DNA of 64,000 nucleotides from Trichaptum fuscoviolaceum. Lineage: Eukaryota; Basidiomycota; Agaricomycetes; Hymenochaetales; Trichaptaceae. The notes under the pieces were generated by a model. It made no database searches. It had not been told where the DNA came from and saw nothing but the letters and a program-made list of their open reading frames with translations. The stretch lies in NCBI GenBank assembly GCA_910574455.1, contig CAJSYZ010000005.1:4960001-5024000 (forward strand), written 5' to 3'. Both the position numbers and the translations under genes were made by a program. Below, one piece after another: positions 33,648-47,421 of the stretch; position 1 is the stretch's first letter; every line of letters begins with the position of its first letter.

Positions 33648-34729
33648 AGTTTTCGTTGTGTATTTATAACTCACGTTTTATTTCGCTCACTTCTGCAATA
33701 TAACATAAACGAAACTCTAGGGTGCCTCTTGTAGAACGTCTCTCCGCTCAACTCCGCAAATACACGGCCTGGCCCCTATACATCGCGCAACCAGACGAAA
33801 GCTTCAGCTGATGTTCATTCGTGGCAACGTGGAATGGCTTCATGTACGTGTACTGAACAACACCCTTCCTCTCGGGTCCCGGATTCTCAAAGGTCGTGCT
33901 CGACATTATTGCACTTTCGAATGCCTCAGGCTGTCTGCTAACATCAGAGTACCGCGATGCTATTTTGGCTGATCTACCCCTCGGGGTACTCAATCGGTCC
34001 CGGCGGTCCCGCTTTTACTCCTTTCCACAAAACATCCGAGGACCCGCAGGAGTAGAGTTTATGCGACAAAGACGATTTTCCCAGTAATGGTCTGCGATGG
34101 GGTGTTTATATCGATAACTCCGTATACAATACGGCTATTGGGGCTCTCTTCTCACACGAACACACTTCTTTGGAAATGAATCCGGCATGGGCTTGTCACG
34201 CTTCTGGGCAAACTGACTTCTTCGAAGACCACTGTTGCGCTTGCCTCCTCACTTCTCCGACACGGCGGGCCGCCTTCTGCTAGCGATGTCAGGTTTTGCA
34301 CTTAAGTCGAATTGCGTCTTCTGCTATATGACCACGTGAGTCGGTGCCCATTGTGATGTCAGTCGACTGTTGTTCTTCTCGAAGTTCGGGGAAATCGCAG
34401 CCGCTGAGCTTCTTCGTTCTTCTCGAGTAGAATACTCTGGACGCATCAACCGCTGTCATCTGGCGATCCATGTCACAAGGAACACGGACCGAATGTTTAA
34501 TCACGGGACCTTCATGCTCTATGATCGAAAGGTGGCCCTCCAGTCCACCAAATCATCATAGCCATAGCGTATTTGCTGCGCTTGCACAAGCAAAGACTTC
34601 TCCCGTCGTACCACACACTAGTACCGTGATTGCTCCACTCCTGTCGTGCGGGCCGCAGAACGCAACTGCGGGGCATATAAATTGCTAGCTTGATCAATGG
34701 TAAGTGTATCGTAAACTCGCTCGTGCAAA
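33648..34729. other. Intergenic region upstream of the arabinofuranosidase gene
   Basis: A minus-strand frame of 81 codons (33748-33993) contains TYMKPFHVATNEHQLKLSSG, which looks somewhat protein-like, but I cannot name it or find partner exons. The remainder shows no gene. The right end is the promoter of the GH51 gene. Confidence 0.4.
34676..34681 (+). promoter_or_regulatory. TATA box of the GH51 gene
   Basis: A TATAAA lies 54 bases before the start codon in a GCATATAAATTG context, a normal place for a fungal core promoter. Confidence 0.55.
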
Positions 34730-37700
34730 ATGGTGTCGACGTGGGCCTTACTGCTTTGTGCACTGGTGCCATTGGCACAGGCCGCCAACTTTACGGTAGT
34801 CGTTAATGGCACAGCCAGCCATTCTATACCTCAATCGCTATGTGGGTTGCTGTCTTGCAGTTGCGCGAAGTCTGCATTACTAATGTTTATCTTTCCTTCC
34901 AGATGGATTCATGTTCGAGGTATGAATTCTCAGATATCGACAAACCCACAATACTTAAATTCAACGTACTATTCGAAAAGGATATAAATGTGAGTAATCA
35001 AAGCATCTTATAGCTACTCGATTTAACGTTACTTCGAGTAGTGGGTGAGTACATGATGGCCCGTTTGTTGGTCAAAACTCTACTTAGCTGGAAATGCTGT
35101 ACAGAGTGGCGATGGAGGATTGTACGCGGAACGTAAGTGATTATCCTATGTATGATAGATTTGCAAGCTGAATGTATTTTGATTGAAGTGCTCCAAAACC
35201 GCGCCTTCCAGCAAGTCACACCTGGTATGATTTTTCATCTAGGTACTTTCGACCTGGCTGATCGCCATAACAGGAACTCCTGCTGCTCTCGCGCCATGGT
35301 CTGCGGTAAATGGCGCGCAGATTAGCGTTATTGATAGTGTAACTCCAGTATCGCAAGCACTGCCCAATTCACTGCAGGTGGTAGCTCCTGCTGCAGGTTC
35401 AACTCCCATCGGAGTTGCCAATACAGGCTACTCAGGTCAGTCCGTCCAAGTTTATATTACCATTCTACTCTAGTACATGGTTATTCACCTCATATCACAT
35501 AAAAAGGTATAAACGTAAACAAATCATGGACTTACGATGCCTCTTTTTTCTTCAAATTCTCGCCAAACTCGACTTTCAACGGGAAGCTTACTGCTTCACT
35601 TGTGTCAAGCAGCGGGAAAGTGCTAGCTTCAAGCTCTATTAATGCACAGGCAAAGACTGCGACTACCTGGAAGCAGTTTTCTGCGCAGCTCAAGCCGACA
35701 GCATCCGCCACTGACACGAACAGTACTTTCCAAGTCACTCTTGATGGCAAGAAGGCAGCGGGAGACACTGCCTTCTTTGCAATGTTTTCTTTGTTCCCTC
35801 CGACATTTAAGAATAGGCCGAATGGAATTCGCGTGGATCTTGCCGAGGTTTGGCTCTTTCTCTCTAAGGCCTTTTTCGTCCTGAAAATCTGACGGTATAT
35901 TTCTCAAGGCTCTCGCTGATATAAAACCGGCATTCTTCCGTTTCCCAGGAGGCAATAATCTCGTTCGTATTCCACTTTGACCAAGATCTATTTGCTTCTG
36001 ACCACGGGTTTGTACAGGAGGTAACAATCCGACACTTGACTAATTTCGGTTTTAGAGTGGCTTAAGAAAGTATTTAGGGACAAACTATCGATCAGAGATG
36101 GAAATGGAATAACACGGTTGGTCCTCTCACAGAACGCCCTGGCCGCCTAGGAGACTGGGGGTACATCAACACGGAGTGAGTATCTAGCAAAATGCTATAA
36201 AATAATATACTATCTAACAGAGGAAATGTAGCGGCCTGGGTTTGAAGGAATACCTTGACTTTATTGAAGATGTTGGTATGGAACCAATCATGGCTGTTTG
36301 GGCAGGTGTGTCTTCTCTTCGACGTTGATGATTATACGCTCTTACATGAGAAATCATTTAGGATATTCGTTTGGAGGGACGGTTCCTGAGTCTGAACTCG
36401 CACCGCATATTCAGGCAGCAATCGATCAGGTCTGTAGTATTAGTCTTTTGACTCATCACATCCAAGTCTGAAGCTTTTTCGATAGATCAACTTTGTTATC
36501 GGAGATCCAGCCAAAAGCGAAGCCGGTAAGGAACCAGCTTTCTACGCATACGTCTATAATTGTGACACATCTTCCTAGCTGCGCTTCGCGCTTCCTTGGG
36601 ACACCCCCAACCATACAAACTTCAATGGATTGAGATCGGCAATGAGGACTTCTTCGCTGCAGATACATACTCTGCCTATCGCTGGAGGGATTTCGTGGGC
36701 AATCTCAGTGCAACATTCCCCCAACTTCGTGAGTAACCTCGGTGCACATACGTTTATCTGCCCACTTACACCGAACACTAAGAATTCCTCGCAACCACGA
36801 CCACTTTCGACCCAATTCTGACACCGACCCCTCAGCTTTACGACGTCCATGTTTACCAAACTCCTAGTACGTATACGTATTAGAAACTACGTTTATAAAT
36901 TGTTGATTTCCGTCAGCCTGGTTCGCCCAGAATTCCTTCATATACGATGATTTTGAGGTGAGTCAGACTTGAGTCCTACCTAGATTATATGCTAATTGTG
37001 GCTCTAGCGCAATGGCACCAAATATTTCGAGGTAGGAAGAAGCACCCCGTGCAGAGAAAGATGATTAATTGACATGACCAGGGAGAATACGCTGCGGTCT
37101 CGACGAATGCGAATGATATCTTTGGCACCCCTGCAGATGGTCGGTTTACTTTCCCGGTGATGGAAGGTCAGTCTATGCGTATTGGATAACGGCCGTTTCC
37201 AGCGCTTATTATGAAGTTAATAGGATCGGCTGGCGAAGCGGCATTCATGACTGGACTGGAGAGAAACTCGGACATTGTCTTTGCAGCTTCCTACGCACCT
37301 CTCCTACAGGTTTGTGATAGAGAATATTCTTCCCAGTCAACCTCCTGACAGACTTCCCGATGCATTCAGAATATAAACAACTTCCAATGGGTACGTTCTT
37401 ATAGCTCACTCTATGAAATCACTCAAGTTTCTTTTTTCTTTTCAGACACCAAATCTAATCACCTTCGAGTAAGATCATGCATATGTGATAATGTGTAACA
37501 CGCCGTCTCACTCTTGTCGTAGCGCCTCTAAGGTGTATTTATCGACCAGTTACTATGTTCAGAAAGTACGTATTACACATGGAGAAAGCTTGCCTTTTCT
37601 AATCTATCAACAGATGTTTAGCCTGAGTAAGGGTACCGAGTATCTACCCAGCACACTCCCGTCTAGGACTGGCACAGTGTTTTGGAGTGTCACCCGTGAC

Positions 37701-38004
37701 ACCAGCACTCGTCAAATCTTTATTAAGGTAGCCCAGTCATTGTTTCGAGCTTCAGTCGGCTGACGTTGTATGTCCTTAGCTCTCCAATACAGCTGCTACT
37801 GCCGCCACTATCACATTCGAGTTACCAGTTCGTGTGTCGCCGACCGCAACTGCAGAGGTCCTGGCCGGCGCTGCTACGGCTAGCAATACGCCCACGGCAC
37901 CGAATACCATAGTTCCGAAGACTTCCACCTTCACTGCGGGCCAAACTTTCACCTACACCGCGCCAGGCTTCAGTGTCCATGTGCTTACATTGAAAACGAC
38001 ATAG
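34730..38004 (+). CDS. Secreted GH51 alpha-L-arabinofuranosidase
   Basis: A signal peptide is clear ([18 protein letters not shown]). The family motif [20 protein letters not shown] is assembled from a 17-base exon (34903-34919), a 9-base exon (34981-34989) and two more. The catalytic acid/base lies in [10 protein letters not shown]; the nucleophile glutamate lies in [13 protein letters not shown], itself split by an intron. Other landmarks are [54 protein letters not shown] and [11 protein letters not shown]. The protein ends [10 protein letters not shown]. It removes terminal alpha-L-arabinofuranosyl groups from arabinoxylan and arabinan outside the cell, which fits wood or litter decay. 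About 17 introns make this the most fragmented gene in the window. Confidence 0.92.
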
Positions 38005-38139
38005 AAGCCGACAGATTCTCGTCCCCAGCTGGGAATGGGCTGAGGGTTGAATTTAGCATTTGCGGCAGTCTTGTAGTATCGTACGAACGGGTAAAAAAAG
38101 CATGTGTATTACGATGAATAATACATAATACATTCAGGG

Positions 38140-40100
38140 CTATAAGAAATCCAGGCCAATTCCCAATTGGAAACCTTTTCGTTGCGCATCACTCCTACTT
38201 GCGGCCAGAGGGACGCCGAAGTTCACTTCAACTCTAACAGGATCTATTTTGTACAGGAGACCGACGCCAACTGTGACAGATGGCTTGCTAAGGCAAGCTG
38301 CGACGTTTTTGGCAAGTGATAGGTCTGGAAGACGTGAGTGATATTGGTAATAGTTCAAGATCAAAAGTAGTTTGCTAACCTTTGTCCATTGTATCGAGTC
38401 TTCCTGCATTAACGAACAAGTGGCTCTTGACCGGCCATTGCGGTCTTTTAGGGATGTCTGAGATTACACTAACACCAGCAGCCCAAAACAAATCTCCGCC
38501 AAGGGAGTCCGCTTGATTGTCGACACAAACGTCAGTATCAACGAAAAATAACAACCGGAGAGCTGTACTGACAGCCATCTCGTGGGCCAAGTCCATTTTC
38601 CTTGAACATGCGGACATCGAGGGGGCCTCCGAGCTGAAATCGATCGTTGAAAATAGGCTGACGTCCGAACAGAGGGAATAAGGCACCAGCTCTCCCGGAG
38701 ACCGATACAGTCTGGTGAAAAGGGGAAAAATTATAAACCGTGTGCGCATAAATGGAAGAAAAAATAGTATACCATGCCAGGAAATATTTTACGAGAAGTT
38801 AAGAAGTGGAAGTGCGATTTGAAGTACGACACATCGCCACCAAGCCCTGCTAATTCCTGGTCAATGTAAAAGTTAGGACACTGGGGCTTTCAAAGTACAT
38901 AACAACGTATTTATCGGACCTGCTGGGTTTTGAGGTATACGCCACGGGTAGGTACGGCCTTATCATCTCGCGTGTCATGGACATATGTGTGAGATACCGA
39001 AGACTTTACGGTATGCCCGGCTGCTTCACGAATACTAGACGAAGTGTATGGTTCAGTTGAGGTTTGATTCTGCACAAGCCCAAGGAAGTTATAATACCTA
39101 AGTGACGCAGTAGGTAAAATATTTCTGATATGTCGAATGGATGCTTCGAATGCAAACTCGTTTGAAGAGTACCGACCACTGTTCTGAAAAGGCAAAGGGG
39201 TGTTAGACGGACATTTCCTTCCCAGACGCCCTAACAAGGCTGACCTAGCTCACCCTAACGAGAGTCTTCAGTCCACGTATACCTTCAAAGCAACTTGCAA
39301 AATGCGTGTAGTCCTTTTCGAGCCCGAATAGCGAAAGCTCCCCGCGGTTTTTTAAATCGGGCGTCAGAGGGGCTGAAAGGGATATGTGTCCAGCCAAGCG
39401 TGTTTTCAGTCCAGATGAGAAGCTTGCTTCAAGCACTTCTGCACCTCCGAAAGTATTTCGCGAGCGACCTTGGATACTCTACTGTCTTATTAGAAGCTTG
39501 GTGCGAATACCGTAAAGCAAGGTAGATACTGACAACACTGCCCTCCTGCGAGCCAACCTCCGTAGCAGTTTTAAGAAAATAGCGACCCTTCTGTCGAGTC
39601 TGGAAAACAAGCTCGACATCGCCTTCCGACGCCAGTACGTCTCGTGACGCCTCCAGACGTGGCAATACGGAGCTGAAGTTATCTGTCGCTAAGAGCGAAT
39701 GCGTTATTTTCCGTGCTGTCAATAAGACAGACTCGAGGTCCGATTCTGAAGTCTGAACATCCTTGAGATGCGGCTTCACGAGCCAATCCAAGAATGACGG
39801 GCGCGTTCGCGTGGCACCCTCAATACGGACAGACGCCACGCGTAAAGGTGTATGTATGTTGGTTTGAATCTGTAGATGGCGGTTAGCCTCATGTCATAAT
39901 CTGGATGATGCTCTAAATACCAGTTCACCAAGGTGCAACAACATAGATTCATATTCGCCTCGCAACCGCCTTTCCATACGTTCTTGCTGCCATTTCTTCA
40001 GCTTTTCAAGTTCCACGTCTGGCTCTTCATCTCTTGGAGCGGAGCTGTTATGAAGAGGTGGTCTGAGTGGAGGAGGATGCAATTCTGAGTCGTCGTCCAT
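38140..40100 (-). CDS. SAM50: SAM50/TOB55 outer-membrane assembly protein
   Basis: It starts MDDDSELHPPPLRPPL at 40100 (frame open to 40121) and ends GFQLGIGLDFL at 38140. The N-terminal part has a Glu/Arg-rich helix, then a POTRA-like stretch (LRVASVRIEGATRTRPSFLD). The remainder is beta-barrel: LSAPLTPDLKNRGELSLFG, SLRYYNFLGL, SHTYVHDTRDDKAVPTRGVY, LGGPLDVRMF and WPVKSHLFVNAGRL. The LGGPLDVRMF segment stands where Omp85 proteins usually have a (V/I)RGF turn. It belongs to the Omp85 family. It is the channel of the mitochondrial SAM complex, which inserts beta-barrel proteins into the outer membrane. It is divergent with the MATE gene. Confidence 0.9.
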
Positions 40101-40457
40101 CGTGGACAACGGTGAGCGCACAAGCCCAACTGCGCAGGTTTTCTCCCGCTGATTACATAATCTGAACTTGCCAGTGGGCGTCTAGATAAACTTCAGGCTG
40201 AGATCTGGTTATCTTATCTGTGACGTTGTAAGGATTTCGCTCCGGAACCCGATGGTATATAGAACGCCGCTTGGACAGTATGCGGTAAAACTTCATCCTT
40301 CGCCTGCAACGTTCAACTTTGTTGACTTGCTTTCTTTTCCATCATTTCCGGAGAAAAGCCTTGGTTCCCATCGCATCTGGACGTCATATCTCTCTGACAT
40401 TCAAGAGCTTCTGGAGCGAGAATACTGCACTATTCGGAACCTTCGGTGACATTTAAC
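40101..40457. promoter_or_regulatory. Divergent promoter region, SAM50 and MATE
   Basis: These 357 bases separate the two start codons on opposite strands. No clear TATA was seen on either side. A shared promoter is inferred from spacing only. Confidence 0.4.
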
Positions 40458-42993
40458 ATGTCTTTCACCTACGCCCACTATGCTGCGCCATCTTCACTTC
40501 CCTCAGACTACGCTATCCTCTCTCGCTACGCAGCTGCAAACCCAGAAGTGAACGACGAAGCAGCGGACGATCTATCTGATAACGAAGAGGCCGTTGCAGG
40601 TACTAGCGAAGGTCCGGTCGCCACCCCCAACCAAAACTTCTTGTACCCAGACTGGACAAAGGGCCCACGACGGCGAAGCAGCTTCCCCACAGCGTTCATT
40701 CGTCCTCTGAACCCCAACATGGCCCCGCTCGCCTCACAGCCCGAAGGCGTTCCGCCACGAACTGGGTCTAAAGCTGTCTTGCCTTCCGAAACAACGCCTC
40801 TGCTTGGACCTCTCATACCCCGTATCGAGGAGGAAGTCGATCAAGAAGATCAGGACGTCTATCGAGGAAGAGTCCGTTCTTTTATAGACAAGTACTGGGA
40901 GGAAGTCGGGATACTCCTTAAATACACATTGCCTGTGTTTGGGTATGTTCTCAAACTCTATCATCCATATCAAGAAGGTTCTTCTGCCTATCTTGGATCC
41001 TTATTACTGACGATCCCTTTAGAACCCACGTACTAGAATACTCTTTAGTCATTGCTTCCGTAATTTCTCTTGGACATCTATCAACGACTGCTTTGGCTGC
41101 ATCGACTCTCGGGTCGATGACTGCAAGTGTCACTGGCTACAGCATCATACAAGGCTTCACGTCCACACTGGATACAATGTTACCAAGTGCTTGGACATCC
41201 TCACAGCCACAACTCGTTGGTTTATGGTCTCAAAGAATGGGTAAGCTTAAATTAATACCAAATCATGAAATCCACTCACAGCATACATATAGTGGTCGTG
41301 ATGGCTGCGACATTAGTTGTCAGTAGCTCTTCTCTCCCATCCTTGATAAAGACAATTAATTGGTTTTACGCAGCCCATCATTGTTATATGGATAAACTCA
41401 GAATCTATTCTTCTGGTACTTAAGCAGGAGCCGGAAGTTGCACGTCTTGCAGCAGTCTACCTTCGGTGGTCATTACTTGGTCTACCGGCTTATGCGTTCA
41501 ATGCTATATCTCGGTATAATTCATTACCCTTTCATGCTTTACAATAATTAACGCACAAACGATAGTCGATACTTCCAGTCGCAAGGTCTTTTTGCGGTCC
41601 CGACACGAGTCATCCTCGCTGTAGCGCCTGTTAATGCCCTCCTCAATTACCTTCTCGGTGAGTTATGCGCATCTTCATACATCAATCTAACATTAAGCCT
41701 CAATACAGTTTGGGGCCCGGAGCCATTCCACCTTGGCTTTATTGGCGCACCTATTGCAACGGCGATCTCCTTCAACCTAATATCTATCATCTCTCTATTC
41801 TATGGCATTTTCTATGTCCCTCGCACAGCTTGGCACCCACTCTCCCGGCGTTGCTTTACCAGTCTCGGGGTTCTCGTACAGCTTGGGCTTGCTGGTGTCG
41901 GTATGTAATGGTTCTGCTCATTGAAAGAGCTTTATGGACCTTTCTTATTTTGTACGCAAGGTCAAACTGCATCCGAATGGTGGTCATGGGAACTTGTCGG
42001 ACGTGAGTCTCTACGTAGTGGTTTACTATTACTGTCCTGATACTTTTACACGCTACAGTGGCCGCGAGCTTGTATGATTATCAGTGCCCTGTCTCACGTT
42101 CGCATCTCATTTCCTTCACAGGCTAGGTCCAGCTGTGTTGGCAACACAATCTGTTCTCCTCGTATCAGCCTCAACAACATACCAAGCCCCCTTTGCCCTG
42201 AGTGTTGCGGCGTCTGTCCGGTAAGTCCACCTACTGCACAGCTACCCTGTCACTAACGCGTAGCGTTCTGCAGTATTGGAAACCTTCTTGGAGAACAAAA
42301 CGCCAAACGTGCTGGCATTGCAGCACAGACATCTCTCTTAATCGCCCTAGGGATTGCTGCTGTCAATAGGTGAGCTCAAAATGTAACATTCTCTCCGCAC
42401 GCTACTGATATTATTATGCAAGTACAATATTCATTACCTTCCGAAAATCTTGGGGGTATCTATTCAACGATGATCCTGGTAAGCTCTTAACGACAAGTCC
42501 CTGCTTGATTCAACTATACTGACATATCTTCCGTAGTGGTGGTTGCGCTTGTTGCATCGATCCTTCCCCTCGTTTCTCTCTTCCAAGTTGTCGATGGCCT
42601 GAGCGCATGCACTGCCGGAATTCTCCGCGCGAGGGGCAAACAGGTAAATTCTCCTAACGCTTAGCTAGATGCGTGACTTATCGGACCTTTTCTTCAGTTT
42701 ACTGGTGCTCTCCTGAACCTCAGGTATTTGATTTTGTATCCGTCGTGTTATGCTGCTAACGCTGAGTTGGTTTTAGTGCATACTACATCATTGGGATCCC
42801 ATTCGGCATCTGGCTTGCATTCAGCAAAGATATGCAACTCATGGGCTTATGGATCGGCCTCACAGTTTCACTTGTCTACTGCTCGGCGATCGGTGTCTAC
42901 ATATGTCTTCGAACTGACTGGCAGCACGAGGTGGAGAAAGTCGCCAACCGACTTGCGTCGGACAAAAGATCTAGAATAGATGAGGAGTCTTAG
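40458..42993 (+). CDS. MATE-family efflux transporter
   Basis: It starts MSFTYAHYAAPSSLPSDYAI. A cytoplasmic N-terminal part of about 150 residues is rich in Glu/Asp/Pro and includes PSETTPLLGPLIP. Many helices follow, starting LLKYTLPVFGTHVLEYSLVI. MATE landmarks are TSTLDTMLPSAWTS, QSQGLFAVPTRVILAVAPVN, FHLGFIGAPIATAISFN, APFALSVAASVRIGNLLGEQ and DGLSACTAGILRARGKQ. It ends SRIDEES. About 12 introns split it. MATE proteins export cationic drugs or metabolites by ion antiport; long N-terminal tails are usual in fungal members. The substrate is unknown and the site may be plasma membrane or vacuole. Confidence 0.9.
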
Positions 42994-44333
42994 CTGCTTG
43001 TCTGTACGATAATTTCGAAATGACTTACGACTGGCAAGCCTTGCATCTATTAGTTTCGTGACATTGTCTTGTACTAACGCTCCAGTCTCGTAGGTTTTAT
43101 GCTGATAAAATGAATGGCTTTTGTATTTCCTATTTCGCAATGAAGAATTGTGTCCGTGCGTGCGGACGCTCTACGAGCCCGTGAATTTCTGGAGTCAGGC
43201 ACCCGTCTGAATTCTTGGACCTAGACCTGTTTTGTTAGGAGCAGCTGGCCTTGTATCCGATCGATTATACAAATCGGCTGTGATTGGGCTAGGGGATGAA
43301 GGCCACGTTTAAGATGCAGATCAGGGCAGCAGCAGGATTGTGTGTGCCTCGCTTCTCAAGTTCTCTATGGGAATCCGCGGGTATGAGGTTGTTTGAGGTC
43401 GACGATGTCTGATTTTGTCTATTGTCTCCAGTGTGCATATCAATGTGCATATACATATACTAAACATATCTCTTCTTGAACCTCAGAACGTTGTTCATCT
43501 GGCGTAAAGGCAGGTCGTCGATTCACAACATGCTGGTTGCCTTCATCGAAGTATTGGATCCGTAAGCGTGGAATGTCGTGAGTGTGAATGTTCTTACATT
43601 AACTTGAAGTACCGCCGGCAGCAGTCGTCGCGAATGAGAACACAGCGCAGGCTTGGCTATTTTCATCCGTTGTTGGCAGGGCATAAACTTTAGAGATTGA
43701 TTGATTTGAGGTGAATTTTCGCAGCAGACCGAGGTAACAGAACTTTATATGGCGCATCATAAATAGACGGGTGTATTTACTGTGAAGCTCCTCGGAATGA
43801 TAAGGTGGATTTGGGAAGTGCCAGTGATGGAATTGCTGCACTAATTTTCGCCGCATATAGAGTGTACCGGTACCGGATACTATTGTAGAGGATCCATGTT
43901 TTTAGTTCGTCGGATACGATCGAGCGGGCTCAGCTCAGCTCTTGTAATTCGCAATTCGCTTGCCAGTGGCTGGCTACCCTCAAGCTGGGTTGCATCAAGT
44001 GATCTCTGGCGCTGATGGCTACAGGTGAGACATCATGATGGAGGTATGCACAACGTCTAAACAGTTTATGCAGAAATGCATTGCGGGCACCAATGAACGG
44101 CTGATTTTGCAGGCAGACATCGATCATGTGGGGAAAATTCATATTTCGAGCTCCCCGTGAGATCTGAGATCAGATCATCGCTCTCGCACACTCTGAATGG
44201 ATGAGAAAACTCGATCGGCTTATGGGAATGGCCAGACCTGACCTTCAATTCCGACATACGCGTTTCCGTATATATAACTCACAAATGCTGCTGTATTCTT
44301 GCCCGTCTCTCAGAGCCCCTCCCTCTTGCAGCC
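42994..44333. other. Intergenic region
   Basis: No gene is supported over 1.3 kb. Small frames on the minus strand (43599-43856, 43930-44142) show no family. A GTGCCAGTGATGG copy of the dispersed motif lies near 43817. Confidence 0.45.
44269..44277 (+). promoter_or_regulatory. TATA box of the MFS transporter gene
   Basis: TATATATAA lies 57 bases before the start codon. Confidence 0.5.
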
Positions 44334-47041
44334 ATGTCGACGACAGAGACGAAGCAGTCGGCCACCGTCACGCCTTCCGACCCGGAAAAGGCTGACCTCG
44401 AGCACAGCTCCCTTCAGAGCAACGAGCTCTCTGAGGTTGACCTTGCCAACTACTACGAGGAGAAGGCGGGTAGTTTGGTTGTCGACCCAGAGTGAGCGAC
44501 CGACAGCGCGTCTTCCATCCATACACCGTCCTGACGCTTTACAGGGAGGCTCGTATCGAGTTCGGAGAGAAGGTTGCATCTCGCCTCAAGCTCTCTCCTG
44601 ACGGAACCAAGGTGCTATGGCCACAGCCCTCGGACGACCCAGCGGATCCCCAAAACGTGAGCCCGAGATGGCCATATTGACTAGACGCACAATTGAACTT
44701 GAAGGTGTTCCGTTTTTAAACATAGTGGACCAACCGACGAAAGCTGCTGCACTTGATCATCATCACTCTTGCAGCTATTGTGCCTGATTTTGATTCTGGT
44801 GTTGGTAAGTCCGCTCCTTCTCCTTCAATTCCTTGGAATAAGTGGTCTGATAAACTTTCGCAGGTATTGCGGGAATATTCGCGCTGGCGGTGCAGTTTGA
44901 CACGACAACGGGCGTTATTAACAACTTGACTTCAAAGTACGTTCCATTTCGCTTTGGCATGTCTCACAGCTCATGTCATATTCTCTATAGCTGGAGTATC
45001 TTCCTCTTAGGCAAGCCGCTTTCAAGTCCTAGCTGTAGAAATCCCGTAATGATTTTCTGTAGGATGGGGCGGTCTCTTTGCTGTCATGCTGATGAGGAGA
45101 TACGGACGTCTTCCGATTCTGTTCTGGTCACAATTAATCGCTTTTGGCTTTATGGTTGGGTGCACTTTTGCTCCAACGCTTAAGGTGTTCACGGGTAAGT
45201 AAATCTACAGGACGTCCACGAACCCTTCTGATCGGTTCATCTTAGCTTTCCGATGCCTGACGGGGTTCTTCGGGTAAGTCGGGCTTTTGCCCTTGTGTGA
45301 CCTTTCCATCTAATTTTCGTATGTCTATTCAGAACCGCACCGCAAGTTACTGTCAGTAATTTTCTACTTTTCTATGCGAGAGATTCGAAGCTGAGATTCT
45401 TTTCGTAGGGTCTCTTTGTTATAGCCGATATGTACCCTTTCCATTTGCAAGCCCGTCAGGTTCGGAGGAGCCTTGCATCCCTGTTTATTTTCGAGCTAAT
45501 AGCTGTGCTAGCTTAACCTCTGGACTATGGGCTTCATCATCTCGCCCTTCTTGTCGCCCTTTGCCTTCGGATTCCTGGTTGCGAGAGCGAAGTAAGAGAG
45601 TTTATGTTCAGTGCTTTCCTGCTTCACACATCTGATTGTTAATAAACATAGTTGGCGATGGTCTTATGGCACTGCAACTATCTACGGAGCCATTATCGTC
45701 GGTTTGATTGTTCTATTCATGGAGGAGACGTGAGTGTCCATCGTTTTACTCAAAATAATAATAATGTCCGATTGTGCGAATGTAGGCTTTACGACCGTCA
45801 CCTGAAAACCCAACCCCCGAGGCAGTCGTCAGGCGTACGCTACCGACTCGAGACTCTCGTTGGAATTACTGGTGTCCGCTTGGCGAAATACCGCCAGTCA
45901 TGGAACGAGATTGTCTTCGCGCCAATCCGCATCATCTGGAGGCCCCATCTGTTCCTCATTCTCCTCTTCGAGGCCATGGTCTTCGGATTCAGTATTGGCA
46001 TTAACGTAATTTTCTTTTCTTCCGCGATTTGCCAATGACCTCCCCCGTATTGATCCCGACCTCCAGGTGACGAACGCCGTGTTCTTGGGAACACCCCCGC
46101 CCGTCGGATTCGGATTCAGCCAGTTCGCAATTGCTGGCAGCTATGGTACTCCAATTGTGCGTTTCATTGGCTCACATATCAGTTTTTTTTTCCCTTGCTG
46201 ATCTGATAAACCAGGTCGCGGTGTTCATCGGCGAGATTATTGGTCGATATGCAAATGAATGGTTCATGAACATGGGTATTCGGAAGAACAAGGGTGTCTT
46301 CGAGGCCGAGATTCGGCTATGGTGAGCGTCGTTAGCTCAGTATCGCACGTATGCATCATTAAATGTGTCTGGCCGTGCGAACAGGGCTTGTTACATCGCC
46401 ATGCCGTTGTATCTCTGTGGATTCGTTGTGCTTGGTGCAGCGTTCCAGAAGAAGCTCTCCGTCGGTGCAGTCGTCATGGGCTGGGGTCTCGCAGAAGTGG
46501 CTGTTATGATCAACACCGTCGCCATCTGTAAGTTCACTCAATTATCTATCTATCAAAATGCCATTCGCTTAATACTCGTTCTTGACGTAGATGCATACTG
46601 CAACGATTGTTTCCCTCGTCACAAGGTCCGTAAGAGCGACTTTTTCTTCTCTCTCTTTTAAGCACATTCCAGACCAAATAATTCACGCACTGTATCTCTC
46701 TCTCTTCAAAAAATACAGGGCGAGATCTCGGCACTCATTAATCTAGCGCGTACGCTTGGCGGGTTCAGTGTCGCGTACTTCCAAGTCCCATGGGCGACCA
46801 AGCACGGGGCGCTGCAGACATTCGGTGTCGAGGCTGCGTAAGTATTATAGCATCTTGAGATTTCATTCAGCGACTGAAGAGTTCCGGCAGCATCGTCATG
46901 GGGCTCTTTATACTCATCGTCCCGCTGGTACAGGTTAAAGGAAAGTTCATGAGGGTGAGCATACATACACTCATAGAAGGGTCGTCGACCAGTGACTGAT
47001 CTGAATTGCTCATCTTTAAACAGCATCGTTACGCATACTAA
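44334..47041 (+). CDS. Major facilitator superfamily transporter
   Basis: It starts MSTTETKQSATVTPSDPEKA and has a charged N-terminal cytoplasmic part of about 100 residues. Helices follow: LLHLIIITLAAIVPDFDSGV, NNLTSNWSIFLLGWGGLFAV with the MFS loop LMRRYGRLPILFWSQ, FRCLTGFFGTAPQVTGLFVI, IYGAIIVGLIVLFMEETLYD, and a second half with LFLILLFEAMVFGFSIGIN. It ends RHRYAY. The pattern GRLP after the second helix and a large central loop fit a 12-helix drug/metabolite MFS carrier of fungi. The substrate is unknown. At least 13 short introns split it. I followed all joins except a few of the smallest exons. Confidence 0.88.
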
Positions 47042-47421
47042 TGGTCTATCGACATGTTGCGACGATTGAGAGCTTAATAATACCTTACAATGATGATGAA
47101 AACGGTTTCAACAATCGAGGTTTCCTGTATACTCTGTAATGCCTTTTCCCGTACGCGCACGTCTTTGTTCTTATGCTTTTTACGTTTTTGTTTCGATGTA
47201 ATATAATCAGTAATGTCTTGTGAATAAGAAATATATATGCTTTATACGGGACATTCCTCCTTCCCGCAACATGTTTCCTGGATCAAATGGGATAGTTATT
47301 ATAATTTTCAAGCTTCAAAGAAACAACTATATTACAACGCAGGATTCATCATGAAACTATATACACTCTCATGTTAGGCCGAAGTGCTTCATGCCAGATA
47401 CTGTGAGAAAGTGCACTTCGT
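47042..47421. other. Convergent intergenic region
   Basis: An AT-rich spacer between the ends of the MFS and snurportin-like genes. No coding signal. Confidence 0.5.
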
